Below are positions 10,129 to 21,440 of a DNA stretch of 64,000 bases, one piece after another. This DNA comes from Erwinia pyri (lineage in GTDB: Bacteria > Pseudomonadota > Gammaproteobacteria > Enterobacterales > Enterobacteriaceae). The stretch lies in NCBI RefSeq assembly GCF_030758455.1, contig NZ_CP132353.1, forward strand, positions 3,224,001 to 3,288,000, written 5' to 3'. Below the pieces are notes generated by a model. The model was not told where the DNA came from and did no database searches. It saw only the letters and a list, made by a program, of their open reading frames with translations. Position numbers and translations under genes: made by a program. The first letter of the stretch is position 1; every line of letters starts with the position of its first letter.

Positions 10129-10599
10129 GTGAAGTTGCAGCTGGTCGCCGTCGGCACCAAAATGCCGGATTGGGTGCAAACCGGGTTTCTTGAGTACCTG
10201 CGTCGCTTTCCTAAAGATATGCCGCTGGAGCTGGCGGAAGTCCCCGCGGGCAAGCGTGGCAAAAATGCCGATATCAAACGCATTCTTGAAAAAGAGGGCG
10301 AGCTGATGCTGGCCGCAACCGGCAAAGGCAATCGTATCGTCACGCTGGATATTCCGGGTCAGCCCTGGGAAACGCCGCAGCTGGCGACCCAGCTTGAACG
10401 CTGGAAGCAGGATGGCCGCGACGTCAGCCTGCTGATTGGTGGGCCGGAAGGATTGTCACCTGCCTGTAAGGCGGCAGCCGAACAAAGCTGGTCTCTCTCC
10501 TCGCTGACCCTGCCCCATCCGCTGGTTCGGGTGTTGGTTGCAGAGAGCCTGTATCGCGCATGGAGCATTACGGCAAATCACCCTTATCATCGGGAATAG
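10129..10599 (+). CDS. rlmH: 23S rRNA pseudouridine-1915 N3-methyltransferase
   Basis: SPOUT methyltransferase acting on the assembled 70S ribosome, 156 residues starting at GTG. The SAM-binding knot is visible as LLIGGPEG (~residues 102–109) and the end [29 protein letters not shown] is the family signature. It is paired with rsfS, giving two adjacent ribosome-linked genes. Confidence 0.96.
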   Translation: MKLQLVAVGTKMPDWVQTGFLEYLRRFPKDMPLELAEVPAGKRGKNADIKRILEKEGELMLAATGKGNRIVTLDIPGQPWETPQLATQLERWKQDGRDVSLLIGGPEGLSPACKAAAEQSWSLSSLTLPHPLVRVLVAESLYRAWSITANHPYHRE

Positions 10600-10633
10600 G
10601 CATTAAGATCAACCGGATACACAAAAGCAGCGG

Positions 10634-12538
10634 ATGAAATTACAACGTAACTCTTTTCGTGACTACACCGCCGAACAGACACTCTTTGTTCGCCGTGCGC
10701 TGATCGCTTTTTTTGGCATCATTGTGCTTTCCGGTATTCTGGTGGTGAATCTCTATCACCTGCAGATCGTTCGCTACACTGATTACAGCACCCGCTCTAA
10801 TGAAAACCGCATAAAACTGGTGCCCGTTGCGCCCAGCCGCGGCATTATTTTTGATCGTAACGGCCTTCCGCTGGCCCTCAACAGAACCATTTATCAGATT
10901 GAGCTGGTGCCGGAAAAAGTCGACGACCTGCAAAAAACGCTGCAGGCGCTGCGCCCCATTGTCGATTTAAGTGATGAAGATCTTGTCGCCTTTGAAAAAG
11001 AGCGCAAACGCTCGCGCCGCTTTACCTCTATTCCCGTTAAAACAGGCCTGAACGATGTGCAGGTCGCCCGTTTTGCGGTCAATCAGTACGCTTTCCCCGG
11101 CGTGGAAGTCAAAGGCTATCAGCGCCGCTACTATCCCTATAATTCTGCGCTGACGCACGTGCTGGGCTACGTCTCTAAAATCAACGATCGTGACGTAGAG
11201 CGGCTCGATAAAGAGGGGAAATGGCCTAACTATGCGGCAACCCACGATATTGGCAAGCTGGGCATCGAGCGCTATTACGAAGATATGCTGCACGGTAAAA
11301 CCGGTTACGAAGAAGTTGAGGTCAATAACCGTGGCCGCGTGATCCGCCAGCTGCATGAACAGTCTCCGCAGGCGGGTCAGGACATCTATCTCACCATCGA
11401 CCTTAAGCTGCAGCAGTATATTGAAACGCTGCTGGCGGGCAGCCGCGCGGCGGTGGTGGTCACCGACCCGCGCAACGGCGACATTCTGGCTATGGTGTCG
11501 ATGCCCAGCTACGACCCGAATCTGTTCGTCGATGGTATCAGCAGCAAAGATTACAATATGCTGCTGAATGATCCTGACCGACCGCTAATCAACCGTGCCA
11601 CCCAGGGTGCCTATCCACCCGCCTCCACGGTTAAGCCCTACATTGCGGTCTCTGCCCTGACGGCTGGCGTCATTAATAAAAATACCAGCCTGTTTGATCC
11701 GGGCTGGTGGCAGCTGCCGGGTTCTGAAAAGCGCTTCCGCGACTGGAAGCACTGGGGCCATGGCCGCCTGAACGTCACCAAATCTCTGGAAGAGTCTGCG
11801 GATACCTTTTTCTATCAGGTGGCGTATGACATGGGCATTGACCGCCTGGGCGAATGGATGAACAAGTTCGGCTATGGTCACCTGTCGGGCATCGACCTGG
11901 TGGAAGAGACGCCGGGCAATATGCCCACCCGTGAATGGAAAATGAAGCGCTTTAAAAAACCCTGGTATCAGGGTGACACCATACCGGTGGGTATCGGCCA
12001 GGGCTACTGGACAGCTACGCCGGTACAGATGAACAAAGCGATGATGACGCTGATTAACGATGGCGTGGTGAAAACACCGCACCTGATGCAGTCCAGTACG
12101 GTGAACAATGTTCGCGTGCCCTACCGTCAGCCAGAGAACCCTCCGATTGCGGATATTCACTCTGGTTTCTGGGAAATCGCTAAAGATGGCATGTATGGCG
12201 TGGCAAACCGCCCTAACGGAACGGCCAGGAAAAGCTTTTCCGATGCGCCTTACAAAATTGCCGCCAAATCGGGTACCGCGCAGGTTTACGGCCTGAAAGC
12301 CAACGAGACCTACAATGCGCATAAAATCGCTGAACATCTGCGGGATCACAAGTTAATGACCGCCTTCGCGCCTTATGACAAGCCTCGCGTGGCTGTCACC
12401 ATGATTCTGGAAAACGGCGGCGCCGGTCCGGCCGTTGGCACTATCATGCGTCAGATCCTCGACCATATTATGCTCGGGGATAATAATACCAACCTGCCTG
12501 ACGCCGCCCCTGTGCCGTCAGGTTATGAGGGTGAATAG
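10634..12538 (+). CDS. mrdA: Penicillin-binding protein 2
   Basis: Peptidoglycan transpeptidase of the elongasome, 634 residues. One N-terminal membrane anchor (~24–43) is followed by a dimerisation domain and a transpeptidase domain. The active-site motifs are visible: STVK (Ser ~330, in [10 protein letters not shown]), an SxD-type EESADTF and KSGTAQ. It precedes mrdB, its glycosyltransferase partner, by two bases. Confidence 0.96.
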   Translation: MKLQRNSFRDYTAEQTLFVRRALIAFFGIIVLSGILVVNLYHLQIVRYTDYSTRSNENRIKLVPVAPSRGIIFDRNGLPLALNRTIYQIELVPEKVDDLQKTLQALRPIVDLSDEDLVAFEKERKRSRRFTSIPVKTGLNDVQVARFAVNQYAFPGVEVKGYQRRYYPYNSALTHVLGYVSKINDRDVERLDKEGKWPNYAATHDIGKLGIERYYEDMLHGKTGYEEVEVNNRGRVIRQLHEQSPQAGQDIYLTIDLKLQQYIETLLAGSRAAVVVTDPRNGDILAMVSMPSYDPNLFVDGISSKDYNMLLNDPDRPLINRATQGAYPPASTVKPYIAVSALTAGVINKNTSLFDPGWWQLPGSEKRFRDWKHWGHGRLNVTKSLEESADTFFYQVAYDMGIDRLGEWMNKFGYGHLSGIDLVEETPGNMPTREWKMKRFKKPWYQGDTIPVGIGQGYWTATPVQMNKAMMTLINDGVVKTPHLMQSSTVNNVRVPYRQPENPPIADIHSGFWEIAKDGMYGVANRPNGTARKSFSDAPYKIAAKSGTAQVYGLKANETYNAHKIAEHLRDHKLMTAFAPYDKPRVAVTMILENGGAGPAVGTIMRQILDHIMLGDNNTNLPDAAPVPSGYEGE

Positions 12539-12540
12539 TC

Positions 12541-13653
12541 GTGAACGATCGTCACCAAAAACGCACTATCTGGACGCGGATCCACGTTGATCCCACTTTC
12601 TTTATTCTGATCTTTGCCCTGCTGGTCTACAGCGCGCTGGTGATCTGGAGCGCCAGTGGCCAGGATCCGGGCATGATGGAGCGCAAAATCGGGCAAATTG
12701 CGATGGGTATCGTCATCATGCTGGTGATGGCTCAGATCCCGCCTCGCGTTTATGAAGGGTGGGCGCCCTATCTCTATATCCTCTGTGTGATCCTGCTGAT
12801 TGCCGTGGATGCCTTTGGCCATATCAGTAAGGGGGCGCAGCGCTGGCTCGACCTGGGCGTTGTCCGCTTCCAGCCCTCGGAGATTGCCAAAATTGCGGTG
12901 CCATTAATGGTGGCGCGCTTTATCAACCGCGATGTCTGCCCGCCAACGCTGAAAAACACAGCTATTGCGCTGGTACTGATCTTTATGCCGACGCTACTGG
13001 TCGCGGCGCAGCCAGACCTGGGAACCTCTATCCTGATTGCCGCCTCCGGCCTGTTTGTGCTGTTCCTCTCCGGTATGAGCTGGAAGCTGATAGGCGTTGC
13101 CGTGCTGTTGGTAGCCGCCTTCGTGCCGATCCTCTGGTTCTTCCTGATGCATGATTATCAACGCGACCGCGTCATGATGCTGCTCGATCCTGAAAGCGAC
13201 CCGCTGGGCGCGGGCTACCATATTATCCAGTCTAAAATTGCCATCGGCTCCGGCGGGCTGCGTGGCAAAGGGTGGCTGCATGGCACCCAGTCTCAGCTGG
13301 AGTTTCTCCCCGAGCGCCACACCGACTTTATTTTTGCGGTACTGGCTGAAGAGTTGGGGTTAGTCGGCGTGCTGGTGCTGCTGGTCCTCTATATTCTGGT
13401 GATTATGCGTGGACTGATGATGGCCGCTCGTGCGCAAACCACCTTTGGTCGCGTCATGGCTGGCGGCCTGATGCTGATCTTCTTTGTGTATGTTTTTGTT
13501 AATATTGGTATGGTAAGTGGCATTCTGCCGGTGGTAGGCGTTCCGCTGCCGTTGGTCAGCTATGGCGGCTCGGCTCTGATAGTCCTGATGGCCGGATTTG
13601 GCATCATTATGTCTATTCACACCCACCGAAAACTGTTGTCGAAAAGCGTTTAA
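12541..13653 (+). CDS. mrdB: Peptidoglycan glycosyltransferase RodA
   Basis: SEDS-family glycan polymerase of the rod complex, 370 residues with about ten hydrophobic spans. SEDS hallmarks include the GAQRWLDLG segment, PDLGTS and the terminal VSYGGSALI motif. It starts at GTG two bases after the mrdA stop. With mrdA and rlpA it forms the cell-shape operon. Confidence 0.96.
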   Translation: MNDRHQKRTIWTRIHVDPTFFILIFALLVYSALVIWSASGQDPGMMERKIGQIAMGIVIMLVMAQIPPRVYEGWAPYLYILCVILLIAVDAFGHISKGAQRWLDLGVVRFQPSEIAKIAVPLMVARFINRDVCPPTLKNTAIALVLIFMPTLLVAAQPDLGTSILIAASGLFVLFLSGMSWKLIGVAVLLVAAFVPILWFFLMHDYQRDRVMMLLDPESDPLGAGYHIIQSKIAIGSGGLRGKGWLHGTQSQLEFLPERHTDFIFAVLAEELGLVGVLVLLVLYILVIMRGLMMAARAQTTFGRVMAGGLMLIFFVYVFVNIGMVSGILPVVGVPLPLVSYGGSALIVLMAGFGIIMSIHTHRKLLSKSV

Positions 13654-13664
13654 GAGGCGTAAAC

Positions 13665-14771
13665 ATGCGTAAGGATTGGCTTTGGATTGCTCTGGCATCG
13701 GCGCTGCTGGCTGCCTGTACCACTACCGAACAACAGGCGCCGGTGCCACAGCAACCGGCCTATAACGGCCCCGTTGTGGAGATTGGTGGCGTGGAGCCGC
13801 GTTATGAGCCGCAGGATCCCGGTACCAGCCAGGACTATTCGGTGAACGGCAAAACTTACCGCATCGTTAAAGATCCTGCTAATTTTAGCGAAACCGGGCT
13901 GGCAAGCTGGTATGGCGAAGAAGCGGCCAGCAATCGCACGGCCACCGGCGAACAGTATGATCCCGACGCGCTGACGGCTGCGCACCCTACCTTGCCACTG
14001 CCCGCTTATGTCCGCGTCACTAACCTCGCCAACGGTCGGCAGCTTGTGGTGCGGGTGAACGACCGTGGCCCTTACACGCCGGGACGCATTATCGATCTCT
14101 CCCGTGCGGCAGGCGATCGCCTGAATATCTCCAATAATACCCGGGTCAAAGTGGACTATATCAAAGTCGCACCCGATGGCACGCTCTCCGGCCCCGGAAC
14201 AATTGGTACCACAGTGGCTAAACAGAGCTACGCCCTGCCGCCTCGCCCGGATATTGGTGGTGGCATGACCATAATGGGTGACGGCGCCGCTAACAGCACG
14301 CCTGCTGAGCCGGTTGCCACCCAGCAAGCCGACACGCACGCCATTGATAATGCCACCCTGAATGGTGATGGTCTGGGCGCGCCTGTTCGCAGCAGCGGCT
14401 TTTTAGGCGCCGCTCAGCCGCTGCGCTCCGGCGTGCTGGAAGGCAGTGAGCCTGCGGTGCCGGTAGCTGCGGCCGCATCAACCGCCGCGGTCGCCGCACC
14501 CGCTTCAGCGGCAAGCGGCCATTCCTCTGCAGCTAGCGCTGCTTATGTGGTTCAGGTTGGCGCACTGAGCGATGCGAACCGCGCTAAGCAATGGATGAAT
14601 ACGCTAAGCAAGCAGTTTGGCGTGCCGGGAACGGTGGCAAATAGCGGCAACGTTTATCGGGTTCAGCTCGGCCGTTTCACCTCTCGTCAGCAGGCTACTG
14701 CCTTGCAGCAGCGCCTGTTGAGCGAAGCTCAGCAATCCTCTTTTATCACGGTCGCACCTAACGAAATGTAA
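13665..14771 (+). CDS. rlpA: Septal-ring lytic transglycosylase, rare lipoprotein A
   Basis: Outer-membrane lipoprotein, 368 residues, with lipobox LLAAC at Cys 18. Next comes a double-psi beta-barrel catalytic domain (GLASWYGEEAASNRTATGE …, residues ~78–165, with VRVNDRGPY). After an Ala/Pro-rich linker (~205–290), a C-terminal SPOR domain (~292–368) binds denuded septal glycan. The start follows the mrdB stop by 11 bases with a GAGG site. Confidence 0.94.
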   Translation: MRKDWLWIALASALLAACTTTEQQAPVPQQPAYNGPVVEIGGVEPRYEPQDPGTSQDYSVNGKTYRIVKDPANFSETGLASWYGEEAASNRTATGEQYDPDALTAAHPTLPLPAYVRVTNLANGRQLVVRVNDRGPYTPGRIIDLSRAAGDRLNISNNTRVKVDYIKVAPDGTLSGPGTIGTTVAKQSYALPPRPDIGGGMTIMGDGAANSTPAEPVATQQADTHAIDNATLNGDGLGAPVRSSGFLGAAQPLRSGVLEGSEPAVPVAAAASTAAVAAPASAASGHSSAASAAYVVQVGALSDANRAKQWMNTLSKQFGVPGTVANSGNVYRVQLGRFTSRQQATALQQRLLSEAQQSSFITVAPNEM

Positions 14772-14900
14772 TGCTGCTCCGGCATGCGTTGCCCGTAAAT
14801 CCTGTGAAGCCTCGCAGGTAAAGACGGATGCCGGGCAGGACTGCTTTTGCTATAGTGAGTCACTTTTTTAACTTAGCCGATGGATGTTGTAGTCCTTAAC

Positions 14901-16109
14901 ATGAACAATCTGACCTCTCCCCTGATCAAACGCCTGACGGCAGGTACGCTGATTGCCCTCAGCCTGTCCGCTTTCGCCCACGCCGACGACGTGAATATTA
15001 AAACGATGATCCCAGGCGTGCCGGATATTGATGCAGAAGCGTACGTGCTCATCGATGCTAATTCAGGCAAAGTGCTGGCAGAAAAAAATGCGGATGCCCG
15101 CCGCGATCCCGCCAGCCTGACAAAAATGATGACCAGCTATGTCATCGGTCAGGCGGTGAAAGCTGGAAAAATCAAGCAGGATGACGTGGTAACCGTGGGT
15201 AAAGATGCCTGGGCTACCGGCAACCCGGTCTTTAAGGGTTCCTCGCTGATGTTCCTGAAGCCTGGCGATCGTGTTGCGGTTTCTGAACTGACGCGCGGCA
15301 TCGTGCTGCAGTCGGGTAACGACGCCTGTGTGGCCATGGCCGACTATGTTGCTGGCAGCCAGGACGCGTTTGTGGGTCTGATGAACAACTACGTTAAAGC
15401 GCTGGGCCTGCAAAATACCCATTTCCAGACCGTGCATGGCCTGGATGCGGAGGGGCAGTACAGCTCCGCGCGTGATATGGCGCTGATTGGCCGCGCACTG
15501 ATCCGTGATGTGCCGGACGAATATGCCGTTTATAAAGAGAAAGAGTTCACCTTCAACAAGATTCGTCAGATGAACCGTAACGGCCTGCTGTGGGACACCA
15601 GCCTGCATGTTGATGGCATTAAAACCGGTCATACTGAAGCCGCAGGCTACAACCTGGTCGCTTCCGCAACCGAAGGCCAGATGCGTTTGATCTCTGCCGT
15701 GATGGGTGGACACACCTATAAAGGCCGCGAAACCGAAAGTAAAAAATTGCTGACCTGGGGCTTCCGTTTCTTTGAAACTGTCGCACCACTGAAAGCGGGT
15801 AAAGAGTTCGCTTCTGAGCCGGTCTGGTTTGGTAACAACGACCGCGTCCAGCTGGGCGTTGAAAAAGACGTTTACCTGACCATCCCCCGTGGCCGCATGA
15901 AAGATCTGAAGGCGAGCTACACGCTGAGCAATACGGAACTGCATGCACCGCTGGCGAAAAACCAGGTGGTAGGGACGATTAATTTCCAGCTTGATGGCAA
16001 GACCATTGAACAGCATCCGCTGGTGGTGCTGAACGAAATGCCAGAGGGTGGTTTCTTTGGTCGCATCGTTGACTACATTAAGCTGATGTTCCATCACTGG
16101 TTTGGCTAA
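14901..16109 (+). CDS. dacA: D-alanyl-D-alanine carboxypeptidase (PBP5)
   Basis: Trims the terminal D-Ala from pentapeptide stems. The 402-residue precursor has a signal peptide ending AHADD, then SLTKMM (catalytic SxxK), SGN and KTG (IKTGHT) motifs. It ends in an amphipathic membrane anchor ([18 protein letters not shown]). The frame is open to an ATG at 14880, but [11 protein letters not shown] at 14901 gives the expected length. The local ribosome site is weak, so the start is slightly uncertain. The 108-bp gap after rlpA holds a short inverted repeat CCGGCAT / ATGCCGG. Confidence 0.95.
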   Translation: MNNLTSPLIKRLTAGTLIALSLSAFAHADDVNIKTMIPGVPDIDAEAYVLIDANSGKVLAEKNADARRDPASLTKMMTSYVIGQAVKAGKIKQDDVVTVGKDAWATGNPVFKGSSLMFLKPGDRVAVSELTRGIVLQSGNDACVAMADYVAGSQDAFVGLMNNYVKALGLQNTHFQTVHGLDAEGQYSSARDMALIGRALIRDVPDEYAVYKEKEFTFNKIRQMNRNGLLWDTSLHVDGIKTGHTEAAGYNLVASATEGQMRLISAVMGGHTYKGRETESKKLLTWGFRFFETVAPLKAGKEFASEPVWFGNNDRVQLGVEKDVYLTIPRGRMKDLKASYTLSNTELHAPLAKNQVVGTINFQLDGKTIEQHPLVVLNEMPEGGFFGRIVDYIKLMFHHWFG

Positions 16110-16190
16110 GCGTCACGAGCCTTTCACCTTTTGGCTCTGCACTGCCTCTTGATTTCGGGGTAAATGCACCCCATATTTGAGGTATCACCA

Positions 16191-16220
16191 GACTCCCGTA
16201 GCGTCGGGAGTCTCTGTTTT
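16191..16220 (+). terminator. Terminator-like hairpin after dacA
   Basis: GACTCCCG / CGGGAGTC is an 8-bp perfect stem with a six-base loop, followed by TCTGTTTT. It lies between dacA and ybeD and probably limits read-through. Confidence 0.6.
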
Positions 16221-16238
16221 AGCGTTACCGGAGCCCCT

Positions 16239-16502
16239 ATGAAAACCAATCTTAAAGAACTGCTGGAATTTCCAACCCCCTTTACCTACAAAGTAATGGG
16301 TCTGGCGCAGCCGGAGCTGGTTGATCAGGTAGTTGAAGTGGTTCAGCGCCACGCGCCGGGCGACTACTCTCCGGACGTCAAGCCAAGCAGCAAAGGCAAC
16401 TACCACTCTGTCTCCATCACCATTACCGCGACCCACATTGAACAAGTGGAAACGCTCTATGACGAACTGGGCAAAATCGAAATTGTCCGTATGGTTCTGT
16501 AG
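16239..16502 (+). CDS. ybeD: YbeD, DUF493 family protein
   Basis: Small cytoplasmic protein of 87 residues with a ferredoxin-like (ACT-like) fold in the E. coli homologue. Its function is not established, but it is almost always beside lipB. The start [12 protein letters not shown] at 16239 matches the conserved N-terminus. The open frame extends upstream to 16164, across the dacA terminator, so the longer form is unlikely. Confidence 0.93.
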   Translation: MKTNLKELLEFPTPFTYKVMGLAQPELVDQVVEVVQRHAPGDYSPDVKPSSKGNYHSVSITITATHIEQVETLYDELGKIEIVRMVL

Positions 16503-16508
16503 CCTTAA

Positions 16509-16541
16509 CTGACAAAGGGCGTGGGTTTTGCCCTTTGTCAG
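16509..16541 (+). promoter_or_regulatory. 12-bp perfect hairpin between ybeD and lipB
   Basis: CTGACAAAGGGC / GCCCTTTGTCAG flanks a nine-base loop. There is no T run after it. It is followed by TTATACT, which looks like a -10 element for lipB. It could act as a weak terminator for ybeD or influence the lipB promoter. Confidence 0.5.
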
Positions 16542-16581
16542 CGTTATACTCCCCTTTCTGTTTCCAACCGGACGACGCGTT

Positions 16582-17241
16582 TTGTCTCAGAATACCTTAA
16601 TTATCCGCCAGCTGGGCTTACAGCCCTGGGCGCCCATCTCTCAGGCTATGCATGATTTTACTGACCAGCGCGGAGAAACCTCTCCTGACGAAATCTGGCT
16701 GGTAGAACATCTGCCGGTATTTACTCAGGGTCAGGCGGGGAAAGCGGAACATTTGCTGGGGCCGGGGGAGATCCCGGTGATGCAGAGTGACCGGGGCGGT
16801 CAGGTGACCTATCACGGTCCGGGCCAGCAGGTGATGTACGTTCTGATAAACCTCAAGCGCCGGAAAATTGGGGTAAGGCAGTTGGTAACAGCTCTTGAAG
16901 AGACAGTTATCGCCACGCTGGGGCACTTTGGCATTCAGGCTGCGGCAAAAGCCGATGCCCCGGGCGTCTATGTGCAGGATAAGAAGATCTGCTCACTGGG
17001 ACTGCGCATTCGTAACGGCTGCTCTTTTCATGGTCTGGCACTGAATGTCGATATGGATCTGACCCCGTTTTTACGCATCAATCCCTGTGGCTATGCCGGT
17101 ATGGAGATGACGCAGCTCAGCGCGCTTAAGCCGGGCGTTACGCTGGCCGATGTCCAGCCGCAGCTGATCGACCACTTTGCCAGAGTGCTGGAGATTACCG
17201 CAGTAAGCTGGGAAGCGGCAGAAGCGCTGGTTGAGAAGTAA
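16582..17241 (+). CDS. lipB: Octanoyl-ACP:protein N-octanoyltransferase
   Basis: Transfers octanoate from ACP to lipoyl domains, the first step of lipoate synthesis. The 219-residue product shows the family core [17 protein letters not shown] (~70–86) and the acyl-enzyme cysteine in [10 protein letters not shown] (~171). The start is not certain. A TTG at 16582 places the conserved [10 protein letters not shown] near the N-terminus, as in E. coli; a longer in-frame ATG at 16528 falls inside the upstream hairpin. Confidence 0.9.
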   Translation: MSQNTLIIRQLGLQPWAPISQAMHDFTDQRGETSPDEIWLVEHLPVFTQGQAGKAEHLLGPGEIPVMQSDRGGQVTYHGPGQQVMYVLINLKRRKIGVRQLVTALEETVIATLGHFGIQAAAKADAPGVYVQDKKICSLGLRIRNGCSFHGLALNVDMDLTPFLRINPCGYAGMEMTQLSALKPGVTLADVQPQLIDHFARVLEITAVSWEAAEALVEK

Positions 17242-17393
17242 CCTTGCGTGCGGATTTACAATTCCGTCACATTTTATCGTGCTGGCTGGCTGAAACTGCC
17301 TCGTCGGGATGATATAATTTTTGCGCTTTTATCAGAAAAGTTGAAATCACTCCCTGAGTTTTATGCGCACGCCAACCTGGAACTTGCAAGATT

Positions 17394-18359
17394 ATGAGTA
17401 AACCCATTCAGATGGAACGCGGTGTTAAATACCGTGACGCAGACAAAATGGCCCTGATCCCGGTGAAAACCGTGGTGACCGAGCGCACGGAGATTTTACG
17501 CAAGCCGGAGTGGATGAAAATCAAACTCCCTGCGGACTCCAGCCGCATTCAGGGTATTAAAGCTGCCATGCGTAAAAATGGCCTGCACTCCGTCTGTGAA
17601 GAGGCTTCCTGCCCTAACCTTGCAGAATGTTTTAACCACGGCACCGCGACCTTTATGATCCTCGGGGCTATCTGCACCCGTCGCTGTCCTTTCTGCGATG
17701 TGGCGCACGGTCGTCCGGTGGCACCAGACAGTAATGAGCCACTGAAGCTGGCTCAGACCATCGCCGATATGGCTCTGCGTTATGTGGTGATCACCTCCGT
17801 TGACCGTGATGATCTACGCGACGGCGGCGCTCAGCACTTTGCAGACTGCATCACCGCCATCCGGGAAAAAAGCCCCACCATCAAAATTGAGACGCTGGTT
17901 CCCGATTTCCGTGGTCGTATGGATCGCGCGCTGGAGATCCTTACCGCTACGCCGCCGGATGTCTTCAACCACAATCTGGAAAACGTGCCGCGCGTCTATC
18001 GTCAGGTGCGCCCTGGCGCAAACTATGAGTGGTCATTAAAACTGCTGGAACGCTTTAAAGAAGCGCATCCGGAAGTGCCGACGAAATCGGGTCTGATGGT
18101 AGGGTTAGGTGAGACTAACGCTGAGATTGTGGAAGTGATGCGCGATCTGCGCCGCCACGGCGTGACCATGCTGACGCTGGGCCAGTATTTGCAGCCAAGC
18201 CGCCATCACCTTCCGGTGCAGCGCTACGTCAGCCCGGCAGAATTTGATGAGATGAAAGATGCGGCAATGGATATGGGCTTTACCCATGCGGCCTGCGGCC
18301 CGTTCGTCCGCTCTTCTTATCATGCCGATATGCAGGCAAAAGGACTGGAAGTAAAATAG
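17394..18359 (+). CDS. lipA: Lipoyl synthase
   Basis: Radical SAM enzyme that inserts two sulfurs into octanoyl groups on lipoyl domains. At 321 residues it has both iron–sulfur sites: [12 protein letters not shown] (auxiliary cluster, ~68–79) and CTRRCPFC (CxxxCxxC radical SAM, ~94–101). The C-terminal [12 protein letters not shown] matches the family. A promoter-like TATAAT lies at about 17312, so it is probably expressed separately from lipB. Confidence 0.97.
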   Translation: MSKPIQMERGVKYRDADKMALIPVKTVVTERTEILRKPEWMKIKLPADSSRIQGIKAAMRKNGLHSVCEEASCPNLAECFNHGTATFMILGAICTRRCPFCDVAHGRPVAPDSNEPLKLAQTIADMALRYVVITSVDRDDLRDGGAQHFADCITAIREKSPTIKIETLVPDFRGRMDRALEILTATPPDVFNHNLENVPRVYRQVRPGANYEWSLKLLERFKEAHPEVPTKSGLMVGLGETNAEIVEVMRDLRRHGVTMLTLGQYLQPSRHHLPVQRYVSPAEFDEMKDAAMDMGFTHAACGPFVRSSYHADMQAKGLEVK

Positions 18360-18410
18360 AGGCACCTGGGCGCTACGCCCGGTCACACTCATTTACAGTT
18401 TTCAACAGCA

Positions 18411-18445
18411 ATAAAAAACGGATGACATGGTCATCCGTTTTTTTT
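18411..18445. terminator. Bidirectional terminator between lipA and tatE
   Basis: An extended stem (ACGGATGAC / GTCATCCGT, continuing into A6/T6) with an ATG loop is flanked by A and T runs on the two sides. It can end both the rightward lipA and leftward tatE transcripts. Confidence 0.9.
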
Positions 18446-18461
18446 ATGCACCCGCTGACAA

Positions 18462-18668
18462 TTATTCTTTATGAGCAACCTGTCCCGCAGGTTTTTCTTC
18501 AGCAACCGGTGCTTTTTTGGCGGCAGTGTCGTCGTCACTCATAGCCTTTTTAAAGCCTTTGATCGCCGATCCCAGATCGCCACCGAGAGAACGTAACTTA
18601 TTGGTTCCGAACAGCAACACGATCAGAGCACCAATAATCAGCAGTTTTGCAATACTGATACCTTCCAT
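18462..18668 (-). CDS. tatE: Sec-independent protein translocase TatE
   Basis: TatA-like subunit of the twin-arginine translocase, 68 residues. One N-terminal membrane helix ([18 protein letters not shown]) is followed by the amphipathic helix [20 protein letters not shown] and an acidic/Lys-rich tail. The start [10 protein letters not shown] at 18668 follows an AAGAAGG site; the frame is open 13 codons further but without support. Its place next to lipA identifies it as tatE rather than tatA. Confidence 0.92.
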   Translation of the reverse strand: MEGISIAKLLIIGALIVLLFGTNKLRSLGGDLGSAIKGFKKAMSDDDTAAKKAPVAEEKPAGQVAHKE

Positions 18669-18788
18669 ACTTACCTTCTTGTTTAACCTGACCAGAAACA
18701 GGGTCAATGACGTAGAGAATATTAACGCGCAGATTGCGGCTCTTTACAACCGCAATCTGTAACAGAGTACACCCCGGCCCGGGTAGTA

Positions 18789-19559
18789 TCAGATAAAGCG
18801 GCTCAGGAAAGCCTGGAAACGGGGGTGCTGAGGATTTACCAGCACCTCTTCCGGCGGCCCCTGCTCTACTACCACGCCGCCATCCATAAAGACCACGCGG
18901 TCAGCGGCCTCACGGGCGAAGCCTATTTCATGGGTCACCACTACCATGGTTAACCCCCGATCGGCCAGCGTGCGCATCGTGGCCAGCACTTCGCCCACCA
19001 GTTCAGGATCCAGCGCTGAGGTTGGCTCATCAAACAGCATCAGTTTGGGACGAATGGCAAGCGCGCGCGCAATAGCGACACGCTGCTGCTGACCACCGGA
19101 AAGATGGCGCGGCCAGGCATCCGCTTTGTCACTGAGTCCTACCGTTGCCAGCAGCTCCGTGGCGTGGCGCGTAGCCTCTTCACGCGACTCTTTATGCACC
19201 CCAATCGGCGCCTCAATAATATTTTGCAGCACGGTCATATGGGGATAGAGATTGAACTGCTGAAATACCATGCCGATCTCCTGGCGCTGACGGGCTATTT
19301 TACGCGCCGACAGGCGCTGCAAAAGCCCGCTTTTCAGCTCGTAGCCAATCTGCTGCTCGCCCACCATAATCGAGCCCGCATTCATATCTTCCAGATGGTT
19401 AATGCAGCGCAGAAAAGTTGATTTTCCCGAGCCGGAAGGACCGAGGATCACCACCACCTCACCCGGCATCACATCAAGATCGATTCCCTTCAGCACTTCA
19501 TTATCGCCATAACTCTTCTGCACGTTACGTGCCCGTACCAGAGGCTGAACAGAACTCAT
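18789..19559 (-). CDS. Polar amino acid-type ABC transporter ATP-binding protein
   Basis: ATPase of the HisP/GlnQ family, 256 residues. Walker A GPSGSGKS, signature LSGGQQQR, Walker [14 protein letters not shown] and switch [10 protein letters not shown] are visible. It is the last gene of a leftward five-gene run and overlaps the permease by four bases. The substrate is not shown by the sequence; the neighbouring nitrilase suggests a nitrogen compound other than a plain amino acid. Confidence 0.9.
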   Translation of the reverse strand: MSSVQPLVRARNVQKSYGDNEVLKGIDLDVMPGEVVVILGPSGSGKSTFLRCINHLEDMNAGSIMVGEQQIGYELKSGLLQRLSARKIARQRQEIGMVFQQFNLYPHMTVLQNIIEAPIGVHKESREEATRHATELLATVGLSDKADAWPRHLSGGQQQRVAIARALAIRPKLMLFDEPTSALDPELVGEVLATMRTLADRGLTMVVVTHEIGFAREAADRVVFMDGGVVVEQGPPEEVLVNPQHPRFQAFLSRFI

Positions 19560-20530
19560 AGATCCTCCTTACGAACCAGCGGGCGATTGATCATTGGTGT
19601 GGTTTTACTGTCGGCGGGCGGCAGACGGCGCCTGGCAACAGTGACGGTCCGCCGCACGCCGCGAGAGTAGTAGCGCTCTATAGCAGACTGCCCGATATTC
19701 AGGATTGAGGTAATAAACAGATACCAGATTACCGCCACCATCAACATCGGGATCACCTCGAAAGTGCGGTTATAGACCGACTGCACCGAGTAGAGCAGAT
19801 CGCCCATAGCGATAACGCTCACCAGCGAGGTTGCTTTAATCATGCTGATAAGCTGATTACCCGTTGGCGGAATAATTGAACGCATCGCCTGCGGAATAAT
19901 GATGCGGCGCAGCGCACGGGCGCGGCTCATGCCGAAGGCCTGCGTCGTCTCCACCTGGCCATTATCCACCGACTGCAACCCGGCGCGGATAATCTCCGCC
20001 ATATAGGCCGCTTCATTCAGCGCCAGCCCGGCAATTGCAGCCGTTAATGGCGTGATCAGGTCATTGGTATTCCAGCTGGCGAAAACCGGACCACCGAACG
20101 GGATACCAAGAGTGATGTGGGGAAACAGCGTGGACATGTTGTACCAAAAAATCAGCTGCACCAGCAGCGGCGTGCCGCGGAAAAACCAGATATAGAGACC
20201 CGACAGCCCTCGCAATAAACGATTATCAGACAGGCGGGCCACGGCCAGCAGCAGCCCCAACAGCGTGCCGAGGATCATCGAGACGACCGTCAGACCGAGC
20301 GTCACCTGCAGCCCCTTCAGCACCGATCCTTCGGTAAACCACTCCAGCACCACATGCCACTCAAAATTGGGATTGGTGGCCACCAGCCAGCTTACGTTGG
20401 CGGCAATCACCAGCACCACAATCCATGAAACCAGGCGTCCATAACGCGGTGCGCTGCGGGCAGATGCCACGTCACGCTGCTGCACCTCTGCCCTATCCCT
20501 GGCTCGTGAATCAGTGGTACTTTTTGTCAT
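19556..20530 (-). CDS. Polar amino acid-type ABC transporter permease
   Basis: Single HisMQ-type permease of 324 residues, longer than usual because of a hydrophilic N-terminus (~35 residues, Arg/Ala-rich) and a basic C-terminal tail. The EAA loop ([31 protein letters not shown]) is at ~185–215. Only one permease gene is present, so it probably works as a homodimer. It overlaps both neighbours by four bases. Confidence 0.9.
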   Translation of the reverse strand: MTKSTTDSRARDRAEVQQRDVASARSAPRYGRLVSWIVVLVIAANVSWLVATNPNFEWHVVLEWFTEGSVLKGLQVTLGLTVVSMILGTLLGLLLAVARLSDNRLLRGLSGLYIWFFRGTPLLVQLIFWYNMSTLFPHITLGIPFGGPVFASWNTNDLITPLTAAIAGLALNEAAYMAEIIRAGLQSVDNGQVETTQAFGMSRARALRRIIIPQAMRSIIPPTGNQLISMIKATSLVSVIAMGDLLYSVQSVYNRTFEVIPMLMVAVIWYLFITSILNIGQSAIERYYSRGVRRTVTVARRRLPPADSKTTPMINRPLVRKEDL

Positions 20531-21414
20531 TTCGCTGCCCCTTTCGCCAGATTAACCCCCGGCTCCGCGATTTTATTGCCGTCCAGCTTCCATTTTTTCA
20601 TGATGGCGGCGTAGGTGCCGTTGGCGAACAGCTCTTTATAGCCATCCACCACCACTTTACCCAGCTCAGAATCTTTCGGTACCACAGTGCCCTGGAATAT
20701 ATCGCCAAAACCGTTTTTCTTGCCCTGGCCTGTCAGTTCCAGCTGGCCGTGTGCCTGGTCGACGAAATAGACCAGCGGTGCCTGTGAAGAGAAGAAAGCG
20801 TCTGAACGCTTAGAGCGTACCGCCAGAATTGAGGAGGGCTGATCGGTGAAAGACTGCACGGTGACCGCGGGTTTCCCGGCATCGGTACAGAGCTGGGACT
20901 GCTTGCGGATCACCTGTTCAGCAGAGCCGGCGGCCATTACGGCAATACGCTTGCCGCAGGTATCCTCCAGACCGTTTATGCTGGCGGGATTGCCTTTCTG
21001 CACGGCAAACACCACAAACTCCTGCACGAAGTCGATAAAGTCATTTTTCGCCTGACGATCCGGGTAATCCCCTACCGGGCCAATCGCCAGCTGATAGCGG
21101 CCAGATTTAATGCCGGCCAGCACGCCGGAAAGGCCGCTTACCGTGGCATGCTCAATTTTAATCCCCAGCAGCTGCGCCAGCGCCTCGGTCAAATCGGCAG
21201 AGGCCCCGCTCATCGAGGTCGGCCCTTCCACAATCTCATAGGGCGGGAAGGAGCCGTTATTCACGGAGGTCATTTTCCCTGCGGATTTAATCTCCGCCGG
21301 CAAACGGTCATGCAGAGCCTGGTCCATTTTCTGCGTGGGAATGGCATCTGCAGCCTGGGCCAGACCGGCAGTGATTCCCAAAGCCAGTGCGATGGCGGTG
21401 GCGATTTTTTTCAT
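20527..21414 (-). CDS. ABC transporter periplasmic substrate-binding protein (family 3)
   Basis: Solute-binding protein of 295 residues with a cleavable signal (MKKIATAIALALGITAGLAQA). The family 3 fold is suggested by YEIVEGPTSMSGASADLTEALAQLLGI and DYPDRQAKNDFIDF. The ATG at 21414 is preferred to 21420 because GGGGAA is at a better distance. It is the cognate binding protein of the overlapping permease and ATPase. The ligand cannot be deduced. Confidence 0.88.
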   Translation of the reverse strand: MKKIATAIALALGITAGLAQAADAIPTQKMDQALHDRLPAEIKSAGKMTSVNNGSFPPYEIVEGPTSMSGASADLTEALAQLLGIKIEHATVSGLSGVLAGIKSGRYQLAIGPVGDYPDRQAKNDFIDFVQEFVVFAVQKGNPASINGLEDTCGKRIAVMAAGSAEQVIRKQSQLCTDAGKPAVTVQSFTDQPSSILAVRSKRSDAFFSSQAPLVYFVDQAHGQLELTGQGKKNGFGDIFQGTVVPKDSELGKVVVDGYKELFANGTYAAIMKKWKLDGNKIAEPGVNLAKGAAK

Positions 21415-21440
21415 TATCATGTTCCCCGGTGTCGTTATTA

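Noticed and set aside
14772..14879. REP-type repeat in the rlpA–dacA gap
   Set aside because: Only one weak CCGGCAT / ATGCCGG pair; no second copy or clear REP consensus.
15063..16097. 344-codon minus-strand open frame
   Set aside because: Antisense to dacA with shadow composition; no motif or start signal.
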